DNA of 5,853 nt from Planctomycetaceae bacterium (lineage in GTDB: Bacteria; Planctomycetota; Planctomycetia; Pirellulales; Pirellulaceae), in the NCBI GenBank assembly GCA_007129635.1, contig SKVE01001021.1, positions 1-5,853 on the forward strand, in the 5' to 3' direction. A program made the position numbers and the translations under genes. Position 1 is the first letter of the stretch. Every line of letters starts with the position of its first letter. This document shows positions 1 through 5,853 of this stretch, one piece after another. A model generated the notes under the pieces. It made no database searches. It saw nothing but the letters and a program-made list of their open reading frames with translations, and was not told where the DNA came from.

Positions 1-115
1 AAACGTAGCAGGCACACTCCGTGTGCCGTCCGCGGTTAACGGCACACGGAGTGTGCCTATTACTTTGGCATTTCCTGCGTGGTACCTGGGATATCGTAGA
101 AGGCTGGCTACGTTT
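1..115. repeat. Outer inverted repeat enclosing the nested palindrome; possible small mobile or REP-like element
   Basis: The first nine bases, AAACGTAGC, recur as their exact reverse complement GCTACGTTT at 107-115. They bracket the nested palindrome at 11-57. A third copy of the core, CGTAG at 95-99, can also pair with CTACG at 108-112 to form a small hairpin with an 8-base loop. The right end stops two bases short of the regulator's stop codon (118-120). The whole block could be a short non-coding element with terminal inverted repeats, or the 3' untranslated region of the regulator with fortuitous pairing. The left boundary cannot be judged because the window begins at the repeat. No coding sequence is seen in 1-117, and the remaining stretch 64-106 shows nothing else recognisable. 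Confidence 0.4.
11..57. repeat. Nested palindrome: 19-base inverted arms, each arm itself a hairpin
   Basis: Positions 11-29 (GGCACACTCCGTGTGCCGT) are the perfect reverse complement of 39-57, separated by a 9-base loop at 30-38. Each arm also contains GGCACAC, three bases, then GTGTGCC, so it can fold on itself. The DNA or RNA can therefore form either one long 19-bp hairpin or two adjacent 7-bp hairpins with 3-base loops. Pairing continues imperfectly outward (GTAGCA at 5-10 against TATTAC at 58-63, four of six). It lies about 60 bases beyond the regulator's stop codon and could end or stabilise that transcript. However, the minus-strand sequence after the stem (TGCTACGTTT) lacks a real T tract, so a classical intrinsic terminator is not well supported. 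A dispersed REP-like element is an equally good reading. Confidence 0.85.
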
Positions 116-117
116 CA

Positions 118-1521
118 TCAACCCGGCTGATCGGGCATCGGCGGCGGATCGTCTGTGCCCATCTTGAAATGTTGCAGTCGGCGGACCGCGCGCGATCGAG
201 TGATGCCCAACAAACGGGCCACCTTGGCCTTGTTGCCCTTGGATCGCTGCAGGGCGCGGCGGAACAGTTCCTGTTCGACTTCTTCGAGAAAAAGATCCAA
301 TTGAATCGACTCGGCCTTCTTTCGAGGCCGCGATGCGGCCTGCGCGGCAAGCTGCAACTGCTCAGGCAAATCAGCCACCGTCACCTGGGGGCCGGGCGCC
401 CGGCGACAAGCGGTCGCGATGCACGCTGCCAGTTCATCCAGGTTGCCGGGCCATGCATGCAGAAGAAGATGCTCGATGGCTTGTTCGGCAAGTGACGATA
501 ACTGTTTGCCACCGATCGCGTTTTCGCGTTCAAGAAAATACTGAGCCAGCAGCGGGATGTCATCGCGCCGCTGCGAAAGGGGTGGTAACACGATCTCCAG
601 GGTACTCAGTGCAAATGCCAAATCACGACGGAACTGGTCCTTGGCCGCCAGATCGATCAGGCTGTGACGCGCGGTTGCGACGGTCCGCAGATCCAACTCG
701 CGAATGCTCAAAATACCCGCCAGAGCCGCCTGGGCATCGCTCGATAACCGATCCACCTCCAACAGCAGCAGCGTCCCCGGATGTTCCACTTGCAGTTCCG
801 CACAACTGGCTGCGAAGGATGCGATCGTCTGGTTCAACAATTCGGCATCTAACAGATTGCAGGCCAGCGGCGCCAACGGGGCGGCATCGCGATGCCCGCC
901 GCCATAATGCACGGCTCGAGCCACATGCTCGCGCCCGCTGCCTGGCGGTCCGATCACCAACGTCCGCGAATCGGTCTCCGCCGCCAGACGGATGATTTCC
1001 CGAGCCCGCGTGATGGCCGGATGCTGGCCGATTACCTGATCCAGATGAAAACGTTTGCCCAGTTCGGAGAGCACCTGGCGTAGCGTCGCATGCCGATCCT
1101 CGCCCGATGCCGCCTGGAACGGCGATTCGGCAGCCGGCGACGTCTCCGACCCATCGACCAACACCAAGACACCGCACGCTTTGTCATCTGCCGCAGATCC
1201 CAACGACAAAAAACGCGCCGAGCGTCGTTCGCCGGTACCGTCGCGTCGCGGCCAAGCGATTTGCCCACGACCATCACGCCCCAAGAATACTTCTGGAGGG
1301 GGGCACAAACCGTTCAAAGACCTCTGTTCTGGCTCGCCCGGCAGGCCGCTGTGATAATCGCAACGTTTTCCGACCAGCGATCGTGGTTCGACCTGGAGCC
1401 AGGCGAAACAGGCCGCGTTGCCGTAGACAAAGCGCCGTTGAGGGTCCAAAACGAAGATGGGCACGTCACAATCGCCCAGCAGATGGGAAAGGGCATTGAT
1501 ATTCGATCGTGTTCGCGCCAT
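118..1521 (-). CDS. PAS / degenerate sigma-54-activator AAA+ / Fis-type HTH transcriptional regulator
   Basis: This 467-residue protein has the order sensor, AAA+, DNA-binding domain of bacterial enhancer-binding proteins. Residues about 12-125 resemble a PAS fold (FVLDPQRRFVYGNAACFAWL, then LVGKRC). Residues about 160-390 align with the sigma-54 interaction AAA+ domain: VIGQHPAI at 163, LPPLSQRRDDIPLL at 312-325 and WPGN at 357-360. Residues 411-452 are a Fis-like helix-turn-helix (KAKVARLLGITRSRAVRRLQ). The catalytic core is ruined. Walker A reads GPPGSGR (191-197, Arg for Lys), Walker B reads LLLLEV (251-256, Asp lost, E255 kept), and sensor I reads ATARHS without its Asn. The second arginine of FRxDLxxRL is A304, the sensor II arginine is D362, and the GAFTGA loop near 232-240 is absent. 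ATP-driven sigma-54 activation is therefore unlikely; DNA binding with a sensory PAS domain is the inferred role. The start is ATG with AAAAGGGG 7 bases upstream. It is transcribed divergently from the efflux operon, which it may control. Confidence 0.9.
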   Translation of the reverse strand: MARTRSNINALSHLLGDCDVPIFVLDPQRRFVYGNAACFAWLQVEPRSLVGKRCDYHSGLPGEPEQRSLNGLCPPPEVFLGRDGRGQIAWPRRDGTGERRSARFLSLGSAADDKACGVLVLVDGSETSPAAESPFQAASGEDRHATLRQVLSELGKRFHLDQVIGQHPAITRAREIIRLAAETDSRTLVIGPPGSGREHVARAVHYGGGHRDAAPLAPLACNLLDAELLNQTIASFAASCAELQVEHPGTLLLLEVDRLSSDAQAALAGILSIRELDLRTVATARHSLIDLAAKDQFRRDLAFALSTLEIVLPPLSQRRDDIPLLAQYFLERENAIGGKQLSSLAEQAIEHLLLHAWPGNLDELAACIATACRRAPGPQVTVADLPEQLQLAAQAASRPRKKAESIQLDLFLEEVEQELFRRALQRSKGNKAKVARLLGITRSRAVRRLQHFKMGTDDPPPMPDQPG

Positions 1522-1528
1522 GAGTTTG

Positions 1529-1536
1529 CCCCTTTT
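1529..1536 (-). promoter_or_regulatory. Ribosome binding site of the regulator
   Basis: On the minus strand AAAAGGGG lies 7 bases before the ATG at 1519-1521. This supports that codon as the true start. Confidence 0.6.
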
Positions 1537-1559
1537 ACAACTTCGGGTTCCCTGATTCT

Positions 1560-1589
1560 AATATAGTTATGGGTGACGCGTGCCTACAA
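1560..1589 (-). promoter_or_regulatory. Candidate -35/-10 promoter of the regulator
   Basis: Read on the minus strand, TTGTAG (1589-1584, three of six -35 bases) is followed after 18 bases by TATATT (1565-1560, five of six -10 bases). Initiation would fall near 1553, giving a leader of about 30 bases before the ATG, a sensible distance from the ribosome binding site. The -35 match is weak. The element overlaps the plus-strand -10 candidates, so the two directions could compete for polymerase. Confidence 0.3.
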
Positions 1590-1639
1590 TCGGCGGCGGA
1601 TGAAGAAAACAGGATGAATTGCGAGACGTAAAGGGGATC

Positions 1640-1644
1640 GGGAG
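1640..1644 (+). promoter_or_regulatory. Ribosome binding site of the adaptor gene; bears on the start choice
   Basis: GGGAG ends 5 bases before TTG 1650 and 11 bases before the in-frame ATG 1656. The first spacing is slightly short and the second slightly long, so the site does not settle the start. The choice changes the protein by only two residues. An upstream AAGGGGA at 1631-1637 is too far away to serve ATG 1656 well. Confidence 0.5.
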
Positions 1645-1649
1645 TCATT

Positions 1650-3050
1650 TTGAACATGGTCCATTTGCTGATTCGAATCCTGATTCCAATAGGAGTGGTC
1701 GCCAGCGGCTTGGGGGTGTTTTGGCTGCTGGGATCGGGTCAGCAGGAAACGCTGCCGCCGAGCGACGAACGGGTCATTCCGGAGGTCGAAACGGTCACCG
1801 TGCAGGCTCATCAGGGCAATCTGGAGATCGAGGTGGACGGGATCGTGTCGCCGGCCCGCGAGATCCAGGTGGCTGCCGAGGTGCCAGGGACGATCACGAT
1901 GAAGGACCTCGCTTGCCGTGCCGGCAGCTTCGTCGAGGAAGGCCAATGGTTGATCGAGATCGATGCACGTGATTACCAATTGGAAGAGCACCGTGGGCTG
2001 AAACAACTGGAACAGTCGCAAGCCGAATTGGACGAGGCGGATGTCGAGATCGCGAACATCGATGCCTTGGTCGATCTGGCGGATCGCGATCTGCAGTTGC
2101 AACAAAACGAATTGGCTCGGCAATTGCGGTTGACCAGCAGTATCAGCCAATCGGAGATCGACCGAGCCAAACGGGCCGTGGTGACGGCCGAAAACGCCCG
2201 TCAGATCTTGGAAAATCAGCTCAGCTCGGCCCGCGTTCGTCGCAGCCGTTTGCAGATCGCTATCGAATTGGCTCAATCGCAACTGGAAAAGGCCCGTTTG
2301 GACCTGCAGCGAAGCCGCATCCTGGCGCCCGTCGACGGGGTGATTGTGCGAGATCTGGTCGAGCAGGGCGATTATGTGCAGAAGGGAACCGCGTTGTTCA
2401 CGATCGAGGATACTTCGGCGATCGAGGTCCGCTGTAATCTACTGATGGAAGACCTGTACTGGTTGTGGAGCCAACAGCCGGTCTGGTCGGAATCGGAGCG
2501 GTCGGCTCAGCAGGCGTATCAGATCCCGCAAATTCCCGCGACGGTCACCTATCAGTTCGCACGAAGCGACGACCTGCGATTCGCGTGGCAGGGCACGTTG
2601 GATCGATTCGACGGCATCGGGCTGGACGAACGAACGCGAACCGTTCCCTGCCGGGTACGCGTCGATCGTCCTCGGCAAGTTCGTCGCGTGGGTGGGGAAT
2701 CATCCACGGAGTCGGCTGCCGCCGGTCCGCCAGCGCTCGTTCGCGGCATGTATGTGACGGTCGCGTTACAGGTTCCGCAGCAAGATGTTTTCATCAAGGT
2801 GCCGGATGCAGCGATCCAGCCCGGCAAGCGAGTTTGGCGGGTACAAGACGGCCGCTTGCAGCAACTCGGGCCCTTGTCTCTGGTCCGAGGTGTCACCGAA
2901 ACCGATGCGCAAGGTCAACATCGTCGATTCTGGCTGACGCCGTCAACCCCATCGGGCCTCGAGCCTGGCGATCGTCTTTTGATCACGCCCTTGCAGGGTG
3001 CGCGGGATGGGATGCAAGTCGTCGTCGCCCCTGATCGGTCGCTGCCATGA
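1650..3050 (+). CDS. RND efflux periplasmic adaptor subunit (HlyD/AcrA-type membrane fusion protein)
   Basis: This protein bridges an inner-membrane RND pump and an outer-membrane channel across the periplasm. It has 466 residues from TTG 1650, or 464 from ATG 1656. Residues about 6-28 form a single N-terminal membrane anchor; there is no lipobox cysteine, so it is probably not a lipoprotein as AcrA is. The two lipoyl half-motifs lie at about 71-107 (VAAEVPGTI, AGSFVEEGQWLIEID) and 223-252 (ILAPVDGVIVRDLVEQGDYV). They flank a long Gln/Glu/Leu-rich alpha-helical hairpin at about 112-222, predicted to be coiled coil. The beta-barrel follows (about 254-375, with ERTRTVPCRVRVDRP at 327-341 and LVRGMYVTVAL at 363-373), then a membrane-proximal domain to the end. 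A Ser/Ala/Gly-rich stretch at 346-360 looks like a flexible loop within the barrel. Length is in the upper normal range for the family. It is the first gene of an operon, 26 bases ahead of the transporter. Family assignment is secure; substrate is unknown. Confidence 0.95.
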   Translation: MNMVHLLIRILIPIGVVASGLGVFWLLGSGQQETLPPSDERVIPEVETVTVQAHQGNLEIEVDGIVSPAREIQVAAEVPGTITMKDLACRAGSFVEEGQWLIEIDARDYQLEEHRGLKQLEQSQAELDEADVEIANIDALVDLADRDLQLQQNELARQLRLTSSISQSEIDRAKRAVVTAENARQILENQLSSARVRRSRLQIAIELAQSQLEKARLDLQRSRILAPVDGVIVRDLVEQGDYVQKGTALFTIEDTSAIEVRCNLLMEDLYWLWSQQPVWSESERSAQQAYQIPQIPATVTYQFARSDDLRFAWQGTLDRFDGIGLDERTRTVPCRVRVDRPRQVRRVGGESSTESAAAGPPALVRGMYVTVALQVPQQDVFIKVPDAAIQPGKRVWRVQDGRLQQLGPLSLVRGVTETDAQGQHRRFWLTPSTPSGLEPGDRLLITPLQGARDGMQVVVAPDRSLP

Positions 3051-3060
3051 CACGCACCCC

Positions 3061-3066
3061 AAGGAG
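3061..3066 (+). promoter_or_regulatory. Ribosome binding site of the RND transporter; decides a GTG start
   Basis: AAGGAG lies 10 bases before GTG 3077. An in-frame TGA at 3068-3070 rules out any earlier start, so GTG 3077 is the first possible initiation codon. The next candidate, ATG 3119, falls just before the first membrane segment and has no comparable site upstream. Confidence 0.75.
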
Positions 3067-3076
3067 TTGAAAACAA

Positions 3077-5853
3077 GTGCGAGCTGTCATCCGCTGGGCT
3101 ATCGAAAACTCGCCGGCCATGAACATCCTGATGCTGTCGATCCTGGTGGTCGGCGCCGTCAGCCTCTCGATGCTGCGCCGCGAGATCTTTCCGGAATTCG
3201 ACCTGGAAATCATCCTGGTCACGGTGCCCTACCCGGGAGCGACGCCGGCCGAGGTAGAAGAGGGCATCTGCCAGAAGATCGAGGAGGCGGTCCGATCGAT
3301 CAGCGGCGTGAAGAAACAGGTCGCCGTGGCTCAGGAAAACGCCGGATTCATGGTCTTGTACCTGGAACCCAATGTCAACGTGCAAAAGGTCTTGAGCGAA
3401 GTACGGGCCGAGATCGATCGCATCCCCAGCTTTCCGGATCTGGCCGAGGACCCGGAAGTCCAGCAATTGACCTTTCGCTTGCCGGCGATTCGTGTGGGCT
3501 TGATCGGTCCTGACGCTGTCTCGATCGAAGCCGAATGGGAACTTCGCCAGATGGCCGAGACGCTTCGCAGTGAATTGCTCCAGTTGCCCTCGGTGTCGCA
3601 AGCCGAACTGTTCAATGTCAAGGACTTCCAGATCGATATCGAGATCCACGAGCAGACCTTGCGTAAGCACGGACTGACGCTGCAACAGGTGGCTGGGATT
3701 GTCCGCCGCGAGAATATCGAACTGCCCGGCGGCAAACTGAATACCGAGAACCAGGAAGTCCTGCTGCGAGGCAAGAACAAACGTGTGACGGGCGAGGAGA
3801 TCGCCCAGATTCCGCTGGTGACCACGCCCAGCGGGGTCATGCTGACGGTCGGTGATCTGGGCTTTGTGCGGGACGAATTCGAGGATACCACGGCCATCAA
3901 CCGAGTCGACGGTCTGCCGGCGATGGTGATCGGCATCAGCCGGACGTCCAGCGAAGACCTTTTGGCCATCGCACGCGAAGTGAAAGAGTACGTGGCGGAC
4001 AAACAAACCCGATTGCCACCGGGTTACACGTTGCGAACCTGGCAGGATGCGTCGATCGATGTCAAGGATCGCCTGAACATGCTGATGAGAAACGGTCTGC
4101 AGGGCCTGTTGCTGGTATTCGTGGTGCTGGCGGTGTTTCTCGAACTCAAACTGGCGTTCTGGGTAGCCTTGGGAATCCCCGTGGCGTTAATGGGTTCGGG
4201 CGTGGTGCTGCTGGGATTCGATCAGACGTTGAATATGCTGTCGATGTTCGCCTTTTTGCTGGTGCTGGGGATCGTGGTGGATGATGCGATCGTGGTCGGC
4301 GAGAACATCTACGTACATCGGGCTCGCCACGAGAGCCTGGTACGGGCGGCCGTTGAAGGCACGCGAGAAGTGCTGCCGGCGGTGGCCACTTCGGTGACCA
4401 CGACGATCATCGCGTTTATTCCTTTGTTCTTCGTGTCGGGAGTGATGGGCAAGTTCATCGCCGTGATGCCGCTGGCCGTGATCGCCATGCTGGCCATTTC
4501 GCTGGTCGAGAGCACGTTGATCCTGCCCTGCCATCTGGCGCATCGCGACAATCTGTTCCTGCGAGTGGTGGGGATCCTTTTATATCCGCTGCGATCCGTC
4601 GGTGTGTTGCTGCGGAAGGTCAATGAGATCACGCACCATGCCATGCATCACTTCACGGCCCATCGCTACCTGCCCATGCTGGGCTGGTGCTTGACTCATC
4701 CGCCGCTTGTCTTCAGCATCGCGTTGGCCCTGTTGATCGCCACCGCCGGTATGGTGCGAGCCGGGATCACGCCCTGGATCTTATTCCCCAAGCTGGATAG
4801 CCGGACGATCGAAGCCAAAATCGCTTATCCGGATGGGACGCCCGGCGAGGTGACCGACCGGGCAACTCGACGCTTGGAAGATGCCATCCGGCGAATCGAC
4901 GAGCGCTATGCCCAACAAGGCCCGGGGCTCGTGACGATCATCCACCGGTCGGTCGGCGAATTCACCGGGTCAGGATCCCTGGGACCTGATTCGCGCCATT
5001 CCGGTGGACATGCAGGAGCGGTTTACGTGGAATTGATCGAACCGTCCGAGCGCGACGTGATCAGCGAGACGGTGCTGCAGCAGTGGCGAGAAGAAGCGGG
5101 CGATTTTCCTGGCGCCGAGCGTCTGACGTTCAGCAGCCCCGAAATGGGGCCGGGCGGGCGGCCGATCGAGTTCAAGCTGCTGGCACCGGCGGATCGCATC
5201 GACCAGTTGGAAGCGGCTGTGGCCATGAGCCGCCAGCATCTGGCTCGATATCCGGGCGTGTTCGACATCCGCGACGATTCATCGCCCGGCAAATGGGAGT
5301 ACCAGTTGCGGATCAAGCAGAACGCGATGGCCATGGGGATCACGGTCGCCGATCTGGCCGAGACGGTTCGGGCAGCATTTTACGGCGAAGAGGTCATGCG
5401 ATTGCAGCGAGGGCGGCACGAGGTGAAGTTGATGGTCCGCTACCCTCGCGATCAACGCCGTTCGCTCAGCGATTTTGAAGCGATTCGAGTCCGCACGGAG
5501 GACGGGGCGGAACGACCGCTGACGGAATTGGCGGAGGTCACGGTCCAACGCGGATATGCGGAAATCAATCGGTTAGACCAGATGCGATCCATCACGATCA
5601 CCACCGACCTGGACGAAAAACAAGGCAACGCGTCCCGGATTGTCCGAGACATGCAAGAGAATTTCATGCCGGGCATGCTGGAACAGTTCCCAGAGGTTCG
5701 GGTCCGCTGGGAGGGGCAACGCGAAGAGAGCCGGGAATCGATGGCCAGCCTGTACGTCGGTATTCTGCTGGCCGTGTTTGCGATGTACTGCCTGTTGACG
5801 CTGCAATTCCGTTCGTATTTCCAACCGTTCATCATCCTGGTGGTCATCCCCTT
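3077..5853 (+). CDS. RND efflux transporter permease (HAE/AcrB-like), 3' end outside the window
   Basis: This is the proton-driven inner-membrane pump of a tripartite efflux system. The frame stays open for 925 codons to the window edge, against a usual 1000-1100, so the last membrane helices (most of TM9 to TM12) are missing from view. TM1 is about residues 16-33, followed by the first porter domain (about 35-335, with VPYPGATPAEVEEGI near its start). TM2 to TM6 span about 341-485. TM4 carries the proton-relay pair D402-D403 in GIVVDDAIVVGEN, matching AcrB D407/D408. The motif ESTLILPCHLAH closes TM6 (478-489). TM7 is about 544-562 and the second porter domain runs from about 565 to 888. TM8 (892-911) ends in the family hallmark LQFRSYFQPF. 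The paired aspartates favour a drug or hydrophobe exporter over the CusA heavy-metal type. It starts at GTG, 26 bases after the adaptor's stop codon, in one operon. No frameshift is seen. The outer-membrane partner is not in the window. Confidence 0.95.
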   Translation, partial: MRAVIRWAIENSPAMNILMLSILVVGAVSLSMLRREIFPEFDLEIILVTVPYPGATPAEVEEGICQKIEEAVRSISGVKKQVAVAQENAGFMVLYLEPNVNVQKVLSEVRAEIDRIPSFPDLAEDPEVQQLTFRLPAIRVGLIGPDAVSIEAEWELRQMAETLRSELLQLPSVSQAELFNVKDFQIDIEIHEQTLRKHGLTLQQVAGIVRRENIELPGGKLNTENQEVLLRGKNKRVTGEEIAQIPLVTTPSGVMLTVGDLGFVRDEFEDTTAINRVDGLPAMVIGISRTSSEDLLAIAREVKEYVADKQTRLPPGYTLRTWQDASIDVKDRLNMLMRNGLQGLLLVFVVLAVFLELKLAFWVALGIPVALMGSGVVLLGFDQTLNMLSMFAFLLVLGIVVDDAIVVGENIYVHRARHESLVRAAVEGTREVLPAVATSVTTTIIAFIPLFFVSGVMGKFIAVMPLAVIAMLAISLVESTLILPCHLAHRDNLFLRVVGILLYPLRSVGVLLRKVNEITHHAMHHFTAHRYLPMLGWCLTHPPLVFSIALALLIATAGMVRAGITPWILFPKLDSRTIEAKIAYPDGTPGEVTDRATRRLEDAIRRIDERYAQQGPGLVTIIHRSVGEFTGSGSLGPDSRHSGGHAGAVYVELIEPSERDVISETVLQQWREEAGDFPGAERLTFSSPEMGPGGRPIEFKLLAPADRIDQLEAAVAMSRQHLARYPGVFDIRDDSSPGKWEYQLRIKQNAMAMGITVADLAETVRAAFYGEEVMRLQRGRHEVKLMVRYPRDQRRSLSDFEAIRVRTEDGAERPLTELAEVTVQRGYAEINRLDQMRSITITTDLDEKQGNASRIVRDMQENFMPGMLEQFPEVRVRWEGQREESRESMASLYVGILLAVFAMYCLLTLQFRSYFQPFIILVVIP

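Larger units (their letters stand above)
1522..1649. promoter_or_regulatory. Divergent intergenic region between regulator and efflux operon
   Basis: These 128 bases separate two divergent start codons and must hold promoters for both transcripts. An AT-rich island at 1555-1570 (ATTCTAATATAGTTAT) stands out from its GC-rich surroundings and is the likely melting region. For the plus strand, TATAGT (1562-1567) and TACAAT (1585-1590) each match five of six -10 bases, but neither has a convincing -35 at normal spacing. I found no sigma-54 type GG-N10-GC element in the stretch I examined. A 7-base direct repeat GGATGAA occurs at 1598-1604 and 1612-1618, 14 bases apart, in the purine-rich leader of the operon. 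No clear dyad operator for the Fis-type regulator is visible. Confidence 0.6.

Noticed and set aside
11..57. CRISPR repeat or classical intrinsic terminator
   Set aside because: There is only one inverted pair with no spacer-repeat periodicity, and no T tract follows the stem on either strand.
333..995. A 220-codon plus-strand open frame opposite the regulator
   Set aside because: It has Arg/Pro-rich composition and lies entirely within the regulator, which has clear family motifs on the other strand.
1522..1649. Sigma-54 promoter ahead of either gene
   Set aside because: No GG-N10-GC core was found in the part examined, despite the regulator's sigma-54 activator ancestry.
1584..2282. A 232-codon minus-strand open frame opposite the adaptor's coiled-coil region
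   Set aside because: It is a shadow of the Gln/Glu/Leu-rich helical hairpin and would run into the divergent promoter region. No domain is recognisable.
3047..3070. Seven-codon ATG-to-TGA reading frame overlapping the adaptor stop codon (ATGA) and in frame with the transporter
   Set aside because: It could be read as a coupling peptide or a lost earlier start, but it contains the transporter's own ribosome binding site and has no site of its own. Chance is the simpler explanation.
2915..4006. A 363-codon open frame on the minus strand across the adaptor-transporter junction
   Set aside because: It is antisense to two clearly conserved proteins. Its translation is rich in Asp, His, Gln and Arg with no recognisable domain, as expected from the complement of GC-biased codons.
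3077..5853. Heavy-metal (CusA-type) RND pump
   Set aside because: TM4 reads VVDDAIVVGEN with paired aspartates, as in drug exporters, rather than the single-aspartate pattern of the metal family.

Overview
The window holds three genes and looks like bacterial chromosome of moderately high GC. The style of the adaptor and pump proteins, the non-ATG starts and the nested palindromic intergenic repeat make me think of a planctomycete (Pirellulales-like). That is an impression from reading, not a database result.

Layout. Positions 1-117 contain no gene. They hold a nested palindrome (two 19-base inverted arms at 11-29 and 39-57, each arm itself nearly self-complementary) inside a wider 9-base inverted repeat (1-9 and 107-115). 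Positions 118-1521 on the minus strand encode a 467-residue regulator: an N-terminal PAS-like domain, an AAA+ domain of the sigma-54 activator (NtrC/PspF) lineage, and a C-terminal Fis-type helix-turn-helix. The AAA+ domain has lost the GAFTGA loop and nearly every catalytic residue. Positions 1522-1649 are a divergent intergenic region with an AT-rich core that probably carries promoters for both sides. On the plus strand, 1650-3050 encodes an RND-type periplasmic adaptor (HlyD/AcrA-like membrane fusion protein). It is followed 26 bases later by an RND inner-membrane transporter that starts at GTG 3077 and runs off the right edge after 925 codons.

How they fit together. The adaptor and the RND permease form an operon encoding two of the three parts of a tripartite efflux pump. 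No outer-membrane channel gene is visible here. The pump is of the drug/hydrophobe (HAE) type rather than the heavy-metal type, judged by its paired aspartates in TM4. The divergent regulator is a plausible local controller, but it probably cannot work as a sigma-54 activator. It more likely acts as an ATP-independent DNA-binding sensor on ordinary promoters. That dead-activator plus pump pairing is the most interesting feature of the window; the nested palindrome is second.
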